64,000 nucleotides of DNA from Aeromicrobium sp. Root236. GTDB taxonomy: Bacteria; Actinomycetota; Actinomycetes; Propionibacteriales; Nocardioidaceae. The stretch covers positions 2,921,075-2,985,074 of the forward strand of contig NZ_LMIS01000001.1 in assembly GCF_001428805.1 (NCBI RefSeq), read 5' to 3'. Positions 36,182-43,329 of the stretch are shown here, in pieces (positions within the stretch are counted from its first letter, which is position 1; the number at the start of each line of letters is the position of its first letter). The notes under the pieces are model-generated. The model had not been told where the DNA came from. It saw only the letters and a program-made list of their open reading frames with translations, and did not search any database. Made by a program: the position numbers and the translations under genes.

Positions 36182-36933
36182 AGGCTCCTGGTCATGCCGC
36201 CGTCGACCGGCAGCATGACGCCGGTCAGGAAGCCGGCGGCGGGTGACAGCAGGAATGCCGCGGCGCGGCCGAACTCCTCGGGGCGGCCGTAGCGGCGCAG
36301 CGGGATCGTCTGCTCCGTCGCCGCCCGCGCAGCAGCCGGGTCGTCGCTCTTGGCGTCGAGCTCACGCACACGATCGGTGTCGACCCGCCCCGGCAGCAGC
36401 CCGTTGACGCGGATGCCGCGCGGACCGAGCTCGTCGGCGAGGTTCTTGGCCGCCATCGCCAGGCCAGGGCGCAGGCCGTTGGAGATGCCGAGGTTGGGGA
36501 TCGGCGCCTTCGCGGACGTCGACAGGACGAACGCGATCGAGCCGCCGTCGTCGAGCTCCTCGGCCACCGTGACGGCGAGCCGGATGGCTCCGAGGAAGAC
36601 AGTCTCGAACGACGAGCGCCACTCGTCCTCCGTACGTTCGAGGATCGGTCCCGCAGGCGGACCGCCGACGCTGATCAGGGCGCCGTCGAGGCGTCCGAAC
36701 GACTCGCGGGCCGCGCGGACGAGCTGGTCGGGGGCGGTCGGATCGGCGTTGTCGACCGCCACGCCGACCGCCAGCTCACCGAGCTCGGCGACCGCGCGAT
36801 CGACCCGCTCCTGCGAGCGTGACGAGATGACCACCCGTGCGCCGTCCTCGACGAGCGCTTGGGCGGTGGCGAGTCCCAGCCCGCTGGCAGCACCGGTGAG
36901 GAGGTAGACGCGATCGCGAAGTCCGAGGTCCAT
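36178..36933 (-). CDS. SDR-fold protein lacking the usual Tyr/Lys pair
   Basis: A 251-residue SDR with TGAASGLG (14-21), a Rossmann fold, and the C-terminal LPVDGGMTRSL typical of 3-oxoacyl-ACP reductase-like members. At the active site the expected Y-x-x-x-K is replaced: SNGLRPGLAMAAKNLADELG, with Asn-x-x-Arg where Tyr and Lys should be. Similar atypical SDRs are known and may be non-reducing or use another mechanism. TAGGCT lies 7 bases before the ATG on the minus strand (36946-36941), suggesting a leaderless mRNA. Its end overlaps the INSIG-like gene by 4 bases. Confidence 0.85.
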   Translation of the reverse strand: MDLGLRDRVYLLTGAASGLGLATAQALVEDGARVVISSRSQERVDRAVAELGELAVGVAVDNADPTAPDQLVRAARESFGRLDGALISVGGPPAGPILERTEDEWRSSFETVFLGAIRLAVTVAEELDDGGSIAFVLSTSAKAPIPNLGISNGLRPGLAMAAKNLADELGPRGIRVNGLLPGRVDTDRVRELDAKSDDPAAARAATEQTIPLRRYGRPEEFGRAAAFLLSPAAGFLTGVMLPVDGGMTRSL

Positions 36934-36954
36934 GCCCCTCAGCCTAGGACGGGT

Positions 36955-37330
36955 TCACTGGCCCGTGGGGCTGTGGCTCACGAGGCCGACGAGATTGCCC
37001 TCCGAGTCGCGGATGAACCCCATCCACTCGTCGGTGCCGGCGGGGCCCAGCGAGTCGTCGGTGTGCTGGAAGATGACGTGCGGCTCGCCCTCGACCGTCA
37101 CCCCGCGTGCACGCAGGTCGTCGATCGACGCGCGTACGTCCTCGACCTCCAGGTAGATCGTGGCCGACGGTGCACCCTGCTCGAGCAGCAGCCGGGTGTC
37201 GCCGAGCGTGAAGAACACCAGGCCCGGCGGGTCGAACGTGGCCGTCGGCGGCTGGCCGAGGAGCTGTTCGTAGAACGCCGCGGCGCGTTCGAGGTCGTCG
37301 GTGCTGTGCGACCTGGACCATCCGGCTCAT
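36955..37330 (-). pseudogene. VOC (glyoxalase-fold) gene with a frameshift near its start
   Basis: The ATG at 37330 opens MSRMVQV, the usual start of these proteins, but that frame then reads nonsense. The expected continuation, STDDLERAAAFYEQLLG and then FFTLGDTRLLLE to the stop at 36955, lies in another frame and has no start codon before a GTG within VFFTL. The frames change at about 37305-37312 (one extra base, around GTCGCACAG). Either a broken gene or a sequencing error. Joined, it would be a normal single-domain VOC protein of about 124 residues. Confidence 0.75.
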
Positions 37331-37381
37331 GCCCGAAGCGTAGGCCTTGGCGCCCCGGTCGGGCAGCGGCCAGAGCAGGTC

Positions 37382-38002
37382 TCACGCCGAAGCGGCCACC
37401 GGCTGGCGCAGGATCGTGCGCTGCTTCGCGGGGGCGACCTTGCGGAAGTCGCTCAGGTAGATCTCGTGGTGCTTGCCCGAGAGGCGCATGCCGTGGCTGG
37501 GGACGACCTCGTGGTGCAGCCGGTCGAGCACCTCGGCCTCGTCGTCGAACGAGCCCACGTGCAGGGTCTGCAGGCAGCGCCCTTCGGACAAGACCTCGAG
37601 GCGTACGTCGTCCAGGCGCGCCGGTCGTGACGCCCTGGTCTGTTCGACGGCCGCCGCGAACAGCTCGTCCTCGATCCAGTCGGGCACCATCAGGAGCAGG
37701 GTCCAGTCCCAGCGCGACTTGTCGCGTGTGACGGTGAACGAGTCCATGTCGTCGGCCCACCACAGCCCTTCGAGGGGCGGCACGACGTAGTCGCGGCCGA
37801 GCTCGCGCTTGCTGGCGAACTTGAGCTTGTAGGCGACCGGGTAGAGCGACTCGATCGCATCGGTGAATGCCGGTGAGCTGTTGGGGTCGCCGTGGCCATC
37901 AACCATGAGATAACGACGGTCGGGCACGTCCACGACCCGGAACTCGCCTCGCTTGGCCTGATAGGCGTCGAGAGTCTTCTTGAAGTCGATCTTGTCCGTC
38001 AC
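37382..38002 (-). CDS. GyrI-like small-molecule-binding domain protein
   Basis: A 206-residue protein of the GyrI-like/SOUL-type family: TDKIDFKKTLDAYQAKRGEFRVVDVPDRRYLMVDGHGDPN at the N-terminus, PLEGLWWADD in the middle and a C-terminal HHEIYLSDFRKVAPAKQRTILRQPV. These proteins bind small amphipathic ligands; some hydrolyse drugs such as cyclopropanoids. GTG at 38002 gives the family N-terminus; the frame stays open upstream through the repeat region but is not coding there. Confidence 0.85.
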   Translation of the reverse strand: MTDKIDFKKTLDAYQAKRGEFRVVDVPDRRYLMVDGHGDPNSSPAFTDAIESLYPVAYKLKFASKRELGRDYVVPPLEGLWWADDMDSFTVTRDKSRWDWTLLLMVPDWIEDELFAAAVEQTRASRPARLDDVRLEVLSEGRCLQTLHVGSFDDEAEVLDRLHHEVVPSHGMRLSGKHHEIYLSDFRKVAPAKQRTILRQPVAASA

Positions 38003-38049
38003 AGGCTTCAAGCTAGCGAGCAGGGAAGACACATGTGTCGTGGCCAGGG

Positions 38050-38148
38050 CCCAGGCCCACCGTCTCTCGCGCCAACCGCAGGCCACGAAAAAACGGGCCT
38101 GCTCGTACCTCGCAGACCCGTACTTTTCGTGGCCAGGGCCGGGGTCGA
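38050..38148. repeat. copy 1 of a 99-bp direct repeat holding a tRNA-Phe 3' end
   Basis: This 99-bp block recurs at 38232-38330 with three base differences. It contains the last about 20 bases of tRNA-Phe (minus strand) and the tRNA's terminator hairpin, so it is a duplicated tRNA 3' end with its flank. A further short piece (cgtggccagggc, 38039-38050) adjoins it. The 309 bases between the GyrI-like gene and tRNA-Phe hold no gene; the 83 bases between copies (38149-38231) are unrelated, GC-rich and unassigned. Confidence 0.85.
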
Positions 38149-38231
38149 CTCCCCCAAGCTCTGCACGGCGCGCGCGTTTTCGGTGCGCTTGCGCTGGCCG
38201 GTGGAGCGCGCCGCTCCGAGCAGGGGGGACC

Positions 38232-38330
38232 CCCAGGCCCACCGTCTCTCGCGCCAACCACAGGCCACGAAAATACGGGCCTGCTCGTACCTCGCAGACC
38301 CGTATTTTTCGTGGCCAGGGCCGGGGTCGA
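38232..38330. repeat. copy 2 of the 99-bp repeat, overlapping the intact tRNA-Phe
   Basis: Offset 182 bp from copy 1. It runs from the flank, through the terminator, into the acceptor and T-arm of the functional tRNA-Phe. Such a duplicated tRNA end is the pattern left by attachment sites of integrating elements or by slippage at a tRNA. Confidence 0.85.
38265..38311 (-). terminator. terminator of tRNA-Phe
   Basis: Arms 38265-38279 (CCACGAAAATACGGG) and 38299-38311 onwards (CCCGTATTTTTCG) pair with one bulged A, and an inner CTGC/GCAG adds to the stem. On the minus strand a T-run (TATTTTC) ends the stem, just after the tRNA 3' end. A near-identical hairpin is in repeat copy 1. Confidence 0.75.
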
Positions 38331-38385
38331 ACCGGCGACCCTCCGCTTTTCAGGCGGATGCTCGTACCAACTGAGCTACCTGGCC
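38312..38385 (-). tRNA. tRNA-Phe (GAA)
   Basis: Folds as a full cloverleaf: acceptor GGCCAGG/CCTGGCC, D arm GCTC/GAGC, anticodon loop CTGAAAA with GAA, and T arm GCCGG-TTCGACC-CCGGC. Discriminator A; CCA not encoded. 74 bases. Confidence 0.95.
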
Positions 38386-38453
38386 GTGCCCGCGAACGAG
38401 CGACGATCACCTTATCGCACCGCCCCGGCGCGGTTGAAATCGGCAGCAACGAA

Positions 38454-38487
38454 AAACCCACGCACCTGGACTCAGGTGCGTGGGTTT
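38454..38487 (-). terminator. terminator of tRNA-Asp
   Basis: A perfect 15-bp stem (AAACCCACGCACCTG, 38454-38468, with CAGGTGCGTGGGTTT, 38473-38487) and a 4-base loop, followed on the minus strand by T residues. It starts 9 bases past the tRNA 3' end. Confidence 0.9.
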
Positions 38488-38495
38488 CGTTCAGC

Positions 38496-38572
38496 TGGCG
38501 ACCCCGACCGGACTCGAACCGGCGACCTCCGCCGTGACAGGGCGGCGCGCTAACCAACTGCGCCACGGGGCC
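38496..38572 (-). tRNA. tRNA-Asp (GTC)
   Basis: Cloverleaf with acceptor GGCCCCG/CGGGGTC (one G-U), anticodon stem CCGCC/GGCGG, loop CTGTCAC giving GTC, and T arm GCCGG-TTCGAGT-CCGGT. Discriminator G and CCA are encoded (38496-38498). Upstream of tRNA-Phe on the same strand, but with its own terminator between. Confidence 0.95.
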
Positions 38573-38637
38573 TTGCTGTACGCGGGTGAACCGCGCACGC
38601 AACTGTAACGTACGGGCACCCCCGCGAACAAAACGGG

Positions 38638-38946
38638 TCAGGCGTTCGGATGGGTCTCCGAGGGCGGCAGATCCTCACCCGGTCCGGACTCGCTCGGGCC
38701 GGCCTCCTCGGTCGCCCAGGTGGCGCTCGACGGCGGGTCGATCGGAGGGCCGCCGGTGGCGCCTCCGGCCACGGCCTGACCACCCGGTGGCAGGGGATTG
38801 TCGGCATCCCCGCTCGGCGCAACGGAGTCGTCGAGGCGGTGCGGACGCTGCGAGTCGACAGTGTCCGGGCCCTGCCTGACGGTGCGCAGCCAGAGGATGC
38901 CGATCACGACGATGACGATGATGGCGATGATGACGAGCCACTTCAT
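38638..38946 (-). CDS. small single-pass membrane protein
   Basis: A 102-residue protein. The N-terminus MKWLVIIAIIVIVVIGILWLR is one membrane helix (or uncleaved signal anchor), followed by a Pro/Gly/Ser/Glu-rich, disordered tail without Cys. GGAGG lies about 8 bases before the ATG. No family recognised. Confidence 0.7.
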   Translation of the reverse strand: MKWLVIIAIIVIVVIGILWLRTVRQGPDTVDSQRPHRLDDSVAPSGDADNPLPPGGQAVAGGATGGPPIDPPSSATWATEEAGPSESGPGEDLPPSETHPNA

Positions 38947-39109
38947 GAGGTGTCCTCCCTGTCGGCGCCGGGCGGCGCGCGACGTGCCCCCGAGGCACTC
39001 TCACCAGCCTAGCCGTGGTGCGGCGTAGCGCATTTCCGAGCGATCGGCGACCGTGGTCCACGCTGTGAACATGGCGTTCCGGGCCGAGGATCCGCGCTTG
39101 TATGGCGTC

Positions 39110-39622
39110 ATGACTGCTCGCCCCACGACCGACGCACCCCTGTCGCTGGCCGAGCTCGCCGCCCTGACGAGCACGGTCGCCGAGGACGTACGCGCTGGCC
39201 TCTACGAGGTCCACGCCGACGCGGAGAGCCGGTGGCACGTGAGGCTGCGATGCGACGAGCAGGTCGACGTGTGGCTCATCAGCTGGACCACGGACCAGGG
39301 CACCCAGCTGCACGACCACGGCGGCTCGTCGGGGTCGTTCACGGTCGTCAGCGGCGAGCTCAGCGAGGCCGTGTGGACACCCGGTGCCGAGGTGCTGGCC
39401 GAGACGGTGCGCGGCGAGGGTGACTCGGTGATCTTCGGCGAGCACTACGTCCACGACGTGCGCAACGTACGGACCGAGACGGCCGTCAGCGTGCACGCGT
39501 ACTCACCGCCGCTGTCGCTCATGAACTACTACGACGTCGACGGCCACCAGCTCACCAAGCTGGCCTCGATGTGGACCGACGACCCCGAGGCGCCGGCCCC
39601 GTCGCTGAGGAAGGCGTCATGA
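39110..39622 (+). CDS. cysteine dioxygenase family protein
   Basis: A 170-residue cupin that would oxidise cysteine (or a related thiol) to the sulfinate with one Fe(II). It has the QLHDHGGSSGSFTVVSGEL segment with His/His metal ligands and the later GEHYVHDVRN with the third His. ATGs at 39110 and 39071 and a GTG at 39053 share the frame; 39110 is chosen because it leads directly into the conserved domain, but there is no clear ribosome site. Its stop overlaps the rhodanese gene (ATGA), a pairing common in actinobacteria. Confidence 0.85.
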   Translation: MTARPTTDAPLSLAELAALTSTVAEDVRAGLYEVHADAESRWHVRLRCDEQVDVWLISWTTDQGTQLHDHGGSSGSFTVVSGELSEAVWTPGAEVLAETVRGEGDSVIFGEHYVHDVRNVRTETAVSVHAYSPPLSLMNYYDVDGHQLTKLASMWTDDPEAPAPSLRKAS

Positions 39623-40044
39623 CGACGTACGCGTCCGTCGACGACCTGCTGGAGTCCGCACGCGGTGCCCTGGCGCGTCTCGAACCGCTCGAGGCGCACG
39701 CCCGGGTGGCCGCCGGCGCACTGATCGTCGACATCCGTCCTGCGTGGCAGCGGGAATCAGATGGGGAGATTCCCGGTTCTGTCATAGTCGAGCGCAATCA
39801 TCTGGAGTGGCGCTTGCACCCGGCCTCGGGTGCGAGCCTGCCCCAAGCACATGACGGACAGGAGTGGATCGTGGTCTGCACCGAGGGTTACACGTCGTCC
39901 CTTGCGGCGTCCGCGCTCGTGTCCCTGGGTCTTCCGGCCACCGACATCGTGGGTGGCACCCATGCGTGGCGGGCGGCTGGCTTGCCGGTCACGGCGGGTC
40001 CCACTCCGGTCGAGACGGTGGTCGGTGTCACCGTCTCGTCATGA
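39619..40044 (+). CDS. rhodanese-like sulfurtransferase coupled to cysteine dioxygenase
   Basis: A 141-residue single rhodanese domain: LIVDIRPAWQRESDGEIPGSVIVERNHLEWRL and the active loop VVCTEGYTSSLAA (Cys about residue 90). Overlap with the dioxygenase gene suggests joint work in thiol oxidation or persulfide handling (inference from linkage). Confidence 0.87.
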   Translation: MTTYASVDDLLESARGALARLEPLEAHARVAAGALIVDIRPAWQRESDGEIPGSVIVERNHLEWRLHPASGASLPQAHDGQEWIVVCTEGYTSSLAASALVSLGLPATDIVGGTHAWRAAGLPVTAGPTPVETVVGVTVSS

Positions 40045-40149
40045 GATGAATGCGGCTCCCGATTGCCGCCCGGGGTGGATTCACGCCAGACTGTCCGAAG
40101 CCCGATTGCCCAGTTCAATGCCTACCTATCGCGAAACGCGGAGGACCGC

Positions 40150-40962
40150 ATGATCGAGTACCGCTCCATCGGCAAGACGTTCGCAGACGGCACCGAGGCG
40201 GTCGGGGACTTCAGCCTCCAGCTCCCGTCGCGCACGACGACCGTGTTCGTCGGGTCCTCCGGCTGCGGCAAGACGACGCTGCTGCGCATGGTCAACCGCA
40301 TGGTCGACCCGTCGCACGGCCAGGTGCTGATCGACGACGTCGACATCGCGACCCGCAACAAGGTCCAGCTGCGGCGCAGCATCGGCTACGTGATGCAACA
40401 TGCCGGGCTCCTGCCGCACCGCAAGGTCATCGACAACGTGGCCACGGTGCTGCGGCTCAACGGGGTCGGCAAGAAGGAAGCCCACGACCGGGCGCATGCC
40501 GTGCTCGAGACGGTAGGCCTCGACTCGTCGCTGGCCAACCGCTATCCCAGCCAGCTCTCCGGCGGACAGCAGCAACGCGTCGGCGTGGCGCGAGGCCTGG
40601 TGACCGACCCCAACATCCTGCTGATGGACGAGCCGTTCGGTGCCGTCGACCCGATCGTGCGCGACGAGCTGCAGCAGGAGCTGCTCCGCCTGCAGCGCGA
40701 GCTCGACAAGACCATCGTGTTCGTCACCCACGACATCGACGAGGCCTTCCTGCTGGGTGACCAGGTCGTGATCCTCAAGAAGGGCGCCGAGATCGCTCAG
40801 GTCGGCACCCCGGCCGAGATTCTCGCCGATCCCGCCAGCGACTTCGTGCGCAGCTTCATCGGGCTCGACAAGGGCCACCGCAAGCTGCACGTCGAGGAGC
40901 GCGACGGCACCCGCATCGTGGTCGACGAGACGGGCAAGCCCGCGGGAGTCCTGTCCGAATGA
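40150..40962 (+). CDS. osmoprotectant ABC transporter ATP-binding protein (OpuCA/ProV type)
   Basis: A 270-residue ATPase: Walker A GSSGCGKTT (about 35-43), the quaternary-amine subfamily's MVNRMVDPSHGQVLIDDVD and IGYVMQHAGLLPHRKVIDNV, signature LSGGQQQR, Walker B ILLMDEPFGAVDPIVR and THDIDEA. No C-terminal CBS pair as in full OpuCA, so it is the shorter form. GGAGG precedes the ATG. First of a four-gene importer operon with ATGA overlaps. Confidence 0.9.
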   Translation: MIEYRSIGKTFADGTEAVGDFSLQLPSRTTTVFVGSSGCGKTTLLRMVNRMVDPSHGQVLIDDVDIATRNKVQLRRSIGYVMQHAGLLPHRKVIDNVATVLRLNGVGKKEAHDRAHAVLETVGLDSSLANRYPSQLSGGQQQRVGVARGLVTDPNILLMDEPFGAVDPIVRDELQQELLRLQRELDKTIVFVTHDIDEAFLLGDQVVILKKGAEIAQVGTPAEILADPASDFVRSFIGLDKGHRKLHVEERDGTRIVVDETGKPAGVLSE

Positions 40963-41660
40963 CCTGGCTCTTCGACAACTTCGACTACGTGTGGTCGCTG
41001 ACGCTGCGGCACGTGTGGCTCAGCGCTGTCCCGATCGTGCTCGGCTTCGTCATCGCCCTCCCGATCGGCTGGTACGCCAACCGCCACCCCCGGCTTCGCG
41101 GCACGCTGCTCAGCGCAGGCAGCGTCCTCTACACGATCCCGTCGCTGCCGTTGTTCGTCATCATCCCCGGCATCGTCGGCCTCGGGATCCTGAGCCCGGT
41201 CAACGTCATCATCGCGCTCACGATCTACGCGGTCGCGATCATGGTCCGTTCTGCGTCCGACGCCTTCGGCTCGGTTTCTCCGGCGGTGCTCGACTCGGCG
41301 TCCGCGGCCGGGTTCTCCTCGGCACAGCGCGCGTTCCGGGTCGAGCTGCCGCTGGCGGGTCCCGTCCTGCTGGCCGGTTTGCGGGTCGTGTCGGTCAGCA
41401 CGGTGAGCCTCGTGAGCGTCGGCGCCCTGATCGGTGTCAGCAGCCTCGGCTCGCTGTTCACCGACGGCTACAACCGCAACTTCATGACCGAGATCCTCAT
41501 CGGCGTGGGTGCAACCGTGGTCGTCGCCCTCTTCTTCGACCTGCTTTTGGTCGTGCTGGGCCGCATCCTCCTGCCTTGGGCTTCTGCGAGCCGCACGGTT
41601 CGCAGCCCCGTCACACCGTTCATGTCGTTCGCCCAGCACCTGCGGGGTGGTCGCGTATGA
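40959..41660 (+). CDS. osmoprotectant ABC transporter permease 1
   Basis: A 233-residue membrane protein with about six helices and the OpuCB/D-type sequence LYTIPSLPLFVIIPGIVGLG, plus the EAA-like loop SPAVLDSASAAGFSSAQRAFRVELPLAGPVLLAGLR. Overlaps the ATPase gene by 4 bases. Pairs with the second permease to form a heterodimeric channel. Confidence 0.9.
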   Translation: MTWLFDNFDYVWSLTLRHVWLSAVPIVLGFVIALPIGWYANRHPRLRGTLLSAGSVLYTIPSLPLFVIIPGIVGLGILSPVNVIIALTIYAVAIMVRSASDAFGSVSPAVLDSASAAGFSSAQRAFRVELPLAGPVLLAGLRVVSVSTVSLVSVGALIGVSSLGSLFTDGYNRNFMTEILIGVGATVVVALFFDLLLVVLGRILLPWASASRTVRSPVTPFMSFAQHLRGGRV

Positions 41661-42334
41661 GTGTCCTGTCGCAGACGGTCGACTGGCTGACCGACTCGGC
41701 GCACTGGAGCGGTGATGACGGCATCACGCACCGGCTCGTCGAGCACGTCGGCTACACCGCAGAGACCGTCGCCATCGCCTCGGCCATCGCGATCCCGCTG
41801 GGCCTCTGGATCGGCCACACGGGACGGTTCCGCTCATTGGCGGTCGCGCTCACGGGTGCGTTGCGTGCCCTGCCCACGCTGGGCCTCCTCACCCTCATCG
41901 TCCTCAAGACCGGAATCGGCCTCACTCCCGCGTTGATCGCGCTCGTGGTGCTGGCGATCCCGCCGCTTCTGGCCGGCGCCTACTCAGGCCTGGAGTCCGT
42001 GGACCGCCAGACGATCGATGCCGCCCGGGCGATGGGCATGACGGAGTGGCAGATCCTGACCAAGGTCGAGGTGCCGTTGGCGCTTCCGCTGATCGTGGGC
42101 GGGATCCGGTCGGCGACGTTGCAGGTCGTGGCGACCGCGACGGTCGCCGCATTCGTCAGCCTCGGCGGTCTCGGCCGTTACATCATCGACGGTCAGGCCG
42201 TGCAGGACTACGCCCAGATGGCGGGCGGGTCGGTCATCGTCGTGGCACTCGCGCTCGTGCTCGACGGACTGCTCGCCGGCGTCCAACGCCTCGCCCTTCG
42301 CTCCCGCCCTTCCCTCGTACCAACGTCCGCATGA
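41657..42334 (+). CDS. osmoprotectant ABC transporter permease 2
   Basis: A 225-residue permease with LRALPTLGLLTLIVLKTGIGLTPALIAL and the EAA loop DRQTIDAARAMGMTEWQILTKVEVPLALPLIVGGIRSA, the classic OpuC/ProW coupling helix. ATGA overlap with permease 1. Confidence 0.9.
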   Translation: MSVLSQTVDWLTDSAHWSGDDGITHRLVEHVGYTAETVAIASAIAIPLGLWIGHTGRFRSLAVALTGALRALPTLGLLTLIVLKTGIGLTPALIALVVLAIPPLLAGAYSGLESVDRQTIDAARAMGMTEWQILTKVEVPLALPLIVGGIRSATLQVVATATVAAFVSLGGLGRYIIDGQAVQDYAQMAGGSVIVVALALVLDGLLAGVQRLALRSRPSLVPTSA

Positions 42335-42354
42335 CCCCACCCCCAAGGAGAAGA

Positions 42355-43266
42355 ATGTCCATCCACAAGAAGACCGCGGCGGTTGCCGTCGCGGCAGCCC
42401 TCGGCCTCTCGCTGGCCGCGTGCGGCAGCAGTGACCCGACCTCAGGCAAGAAGTCCGAGTCCGACACCATCACGGTCGGCTCGGCGAAGTTCCCCGAGAA
42501 CGAGATCATCGCCGAGATCTACGCCCAGGCACTGGAGGCCAAGGGCGTCAAGGTCAAGAAGAAGCTCAACATCGGCGCCCGTGAGGCCTACATCCCTGCG
42601 CTCAAGAACGGCGAGATCGACCTGCTGCCGGAGTACTCGGGCAACCTCCTGTCCTACCTGGATCCCAAGGCGACCGCCACCTCGGAGGCCGACATCGAGG
42701 AGGCCCTCGACGACGCACTGCCCGACAACCTCGAGGTGCTCGACGCCGCCAAGGCCGAGGACAAGGACTCGCTCAACGTCACGCCGGAGTTCGCCGCCAA
42801 GAACGGCGTCAAGACGATCGGCGACCTCGCCAAGGTCGACGGCCTCAAGCTCGGCGCCAACTCCGAGTTCAAGACCCGTCCCTACGGCATCCCGGGCCTC
42901 GAGAAGGTCTACGGGATCAAGGACGTCAAGTTCACGCCGATCAGTGACAGCGGCGGACCGGCGACGCTCAAGGCGCTGCTCGACGGCAAGGTTGACGTCG
43001 CGGACATCTACTCCACGACGCCGTCGATCCTGGCCAACAAGCTCGTGACGCTCGAGGATCCCAAGAACCTCATCGCGGCGCAGCAGGTCATCCCGCTGAT
43101 CAACGACGACAAGGCGTCCGACAAGGTCGAGAAGATCCTCGACAGCATCTCGGCGCAGCTGACGACGGCCGACCTGCTCGACCTCAACAGCAAGAACCAG
43201 GGCGCCGACAAGACCGCCCCGGCAGTGCTGGCCAAGGAGTGGCTGACCAGCAAGGGCCTGATCTAG
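42355..43266 (+). CDS. osmoprotectant ABC transporter substrate-binding lipoprotein
   Basis: A 303-residue lipoprotein: signal peptide with lipobox LAAC (Cys about 22), then an OpuAC/ProX-type domain with ITVGSAKFPENEIIAEIYAQALEAKGVKV, IDLLPEYSGNLLSYLD and LTTADLLDLNSKNQG. It would capture glycine betaine, choline, carnitine or a similar quaternary amine. AAGGAG is 5 bases before the ATG. Confidence 0.9.
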   Translation: MSIHKKTAAVAVAAALGLSLAACGSSDPTSGKKSESDTITVGSAKFPENEIIAEIYAQALEAKGVKVKKKLNIGAREAYIPALKNGEIDLLPEYSGNLLSYLDPKATATSEADIEEALDDALPDNLEVLDAAKAEDKDSLNVTPEFAAKNGVKTIGDLAKVDGLKLGANSEFKTRPYGIPGLEKVYGIKDVKFTPISDSGGPATLKALLDGKVDVADIYSTTPSILANKLVTLEDPKNLIAAQQVIPLINDDKASDKVEKILDSISAQLTTADLLDLNSKNQGADKTAPAVLAKEWLTSKGLI

Positions 43267-43278
43267 GCCCAAGCACCA

Positions 43279-43320
43279 CACGAACGGCCCGGTCACCACG
43301 AGGTGACCGGGCCGTTCGTG
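43279..43320. terminator. strong bidirectional terminator
   Basis: A perfect 19-bp stem (43279-43297 with 43302-43320) with a 4-base loop ACGA, between the convergent lipoprotein and MMPL genes. Short T-runs are lacking, but stem strength and position make a shared terminator likely. Confidence 0.8.
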
Positions 43321-43329
43321 TTGCCCCGC

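Noticed and set aside
38050..38330. CRISPR array from two similar 99-bp blocks
   Set aside because: Only two copies, each far longer than a CRISPR repeat, containing a tRNA end and a terminator, with no cas genes nearby.
38003..38602. Upstream extension of the GyrI-like gene through the tRNA-Phe repeat region, and repeated open frames there
   Set aside because: The region consists of tRNA genes, terminators and a direct repeat; repeated peptides simply reflect the repeat.
42301..42354. Riboswitch before the osmoprotectant lipoprotein gene
   Set aside because: Only 20 bases separate it from the permease stop; no conserved fold is possible.
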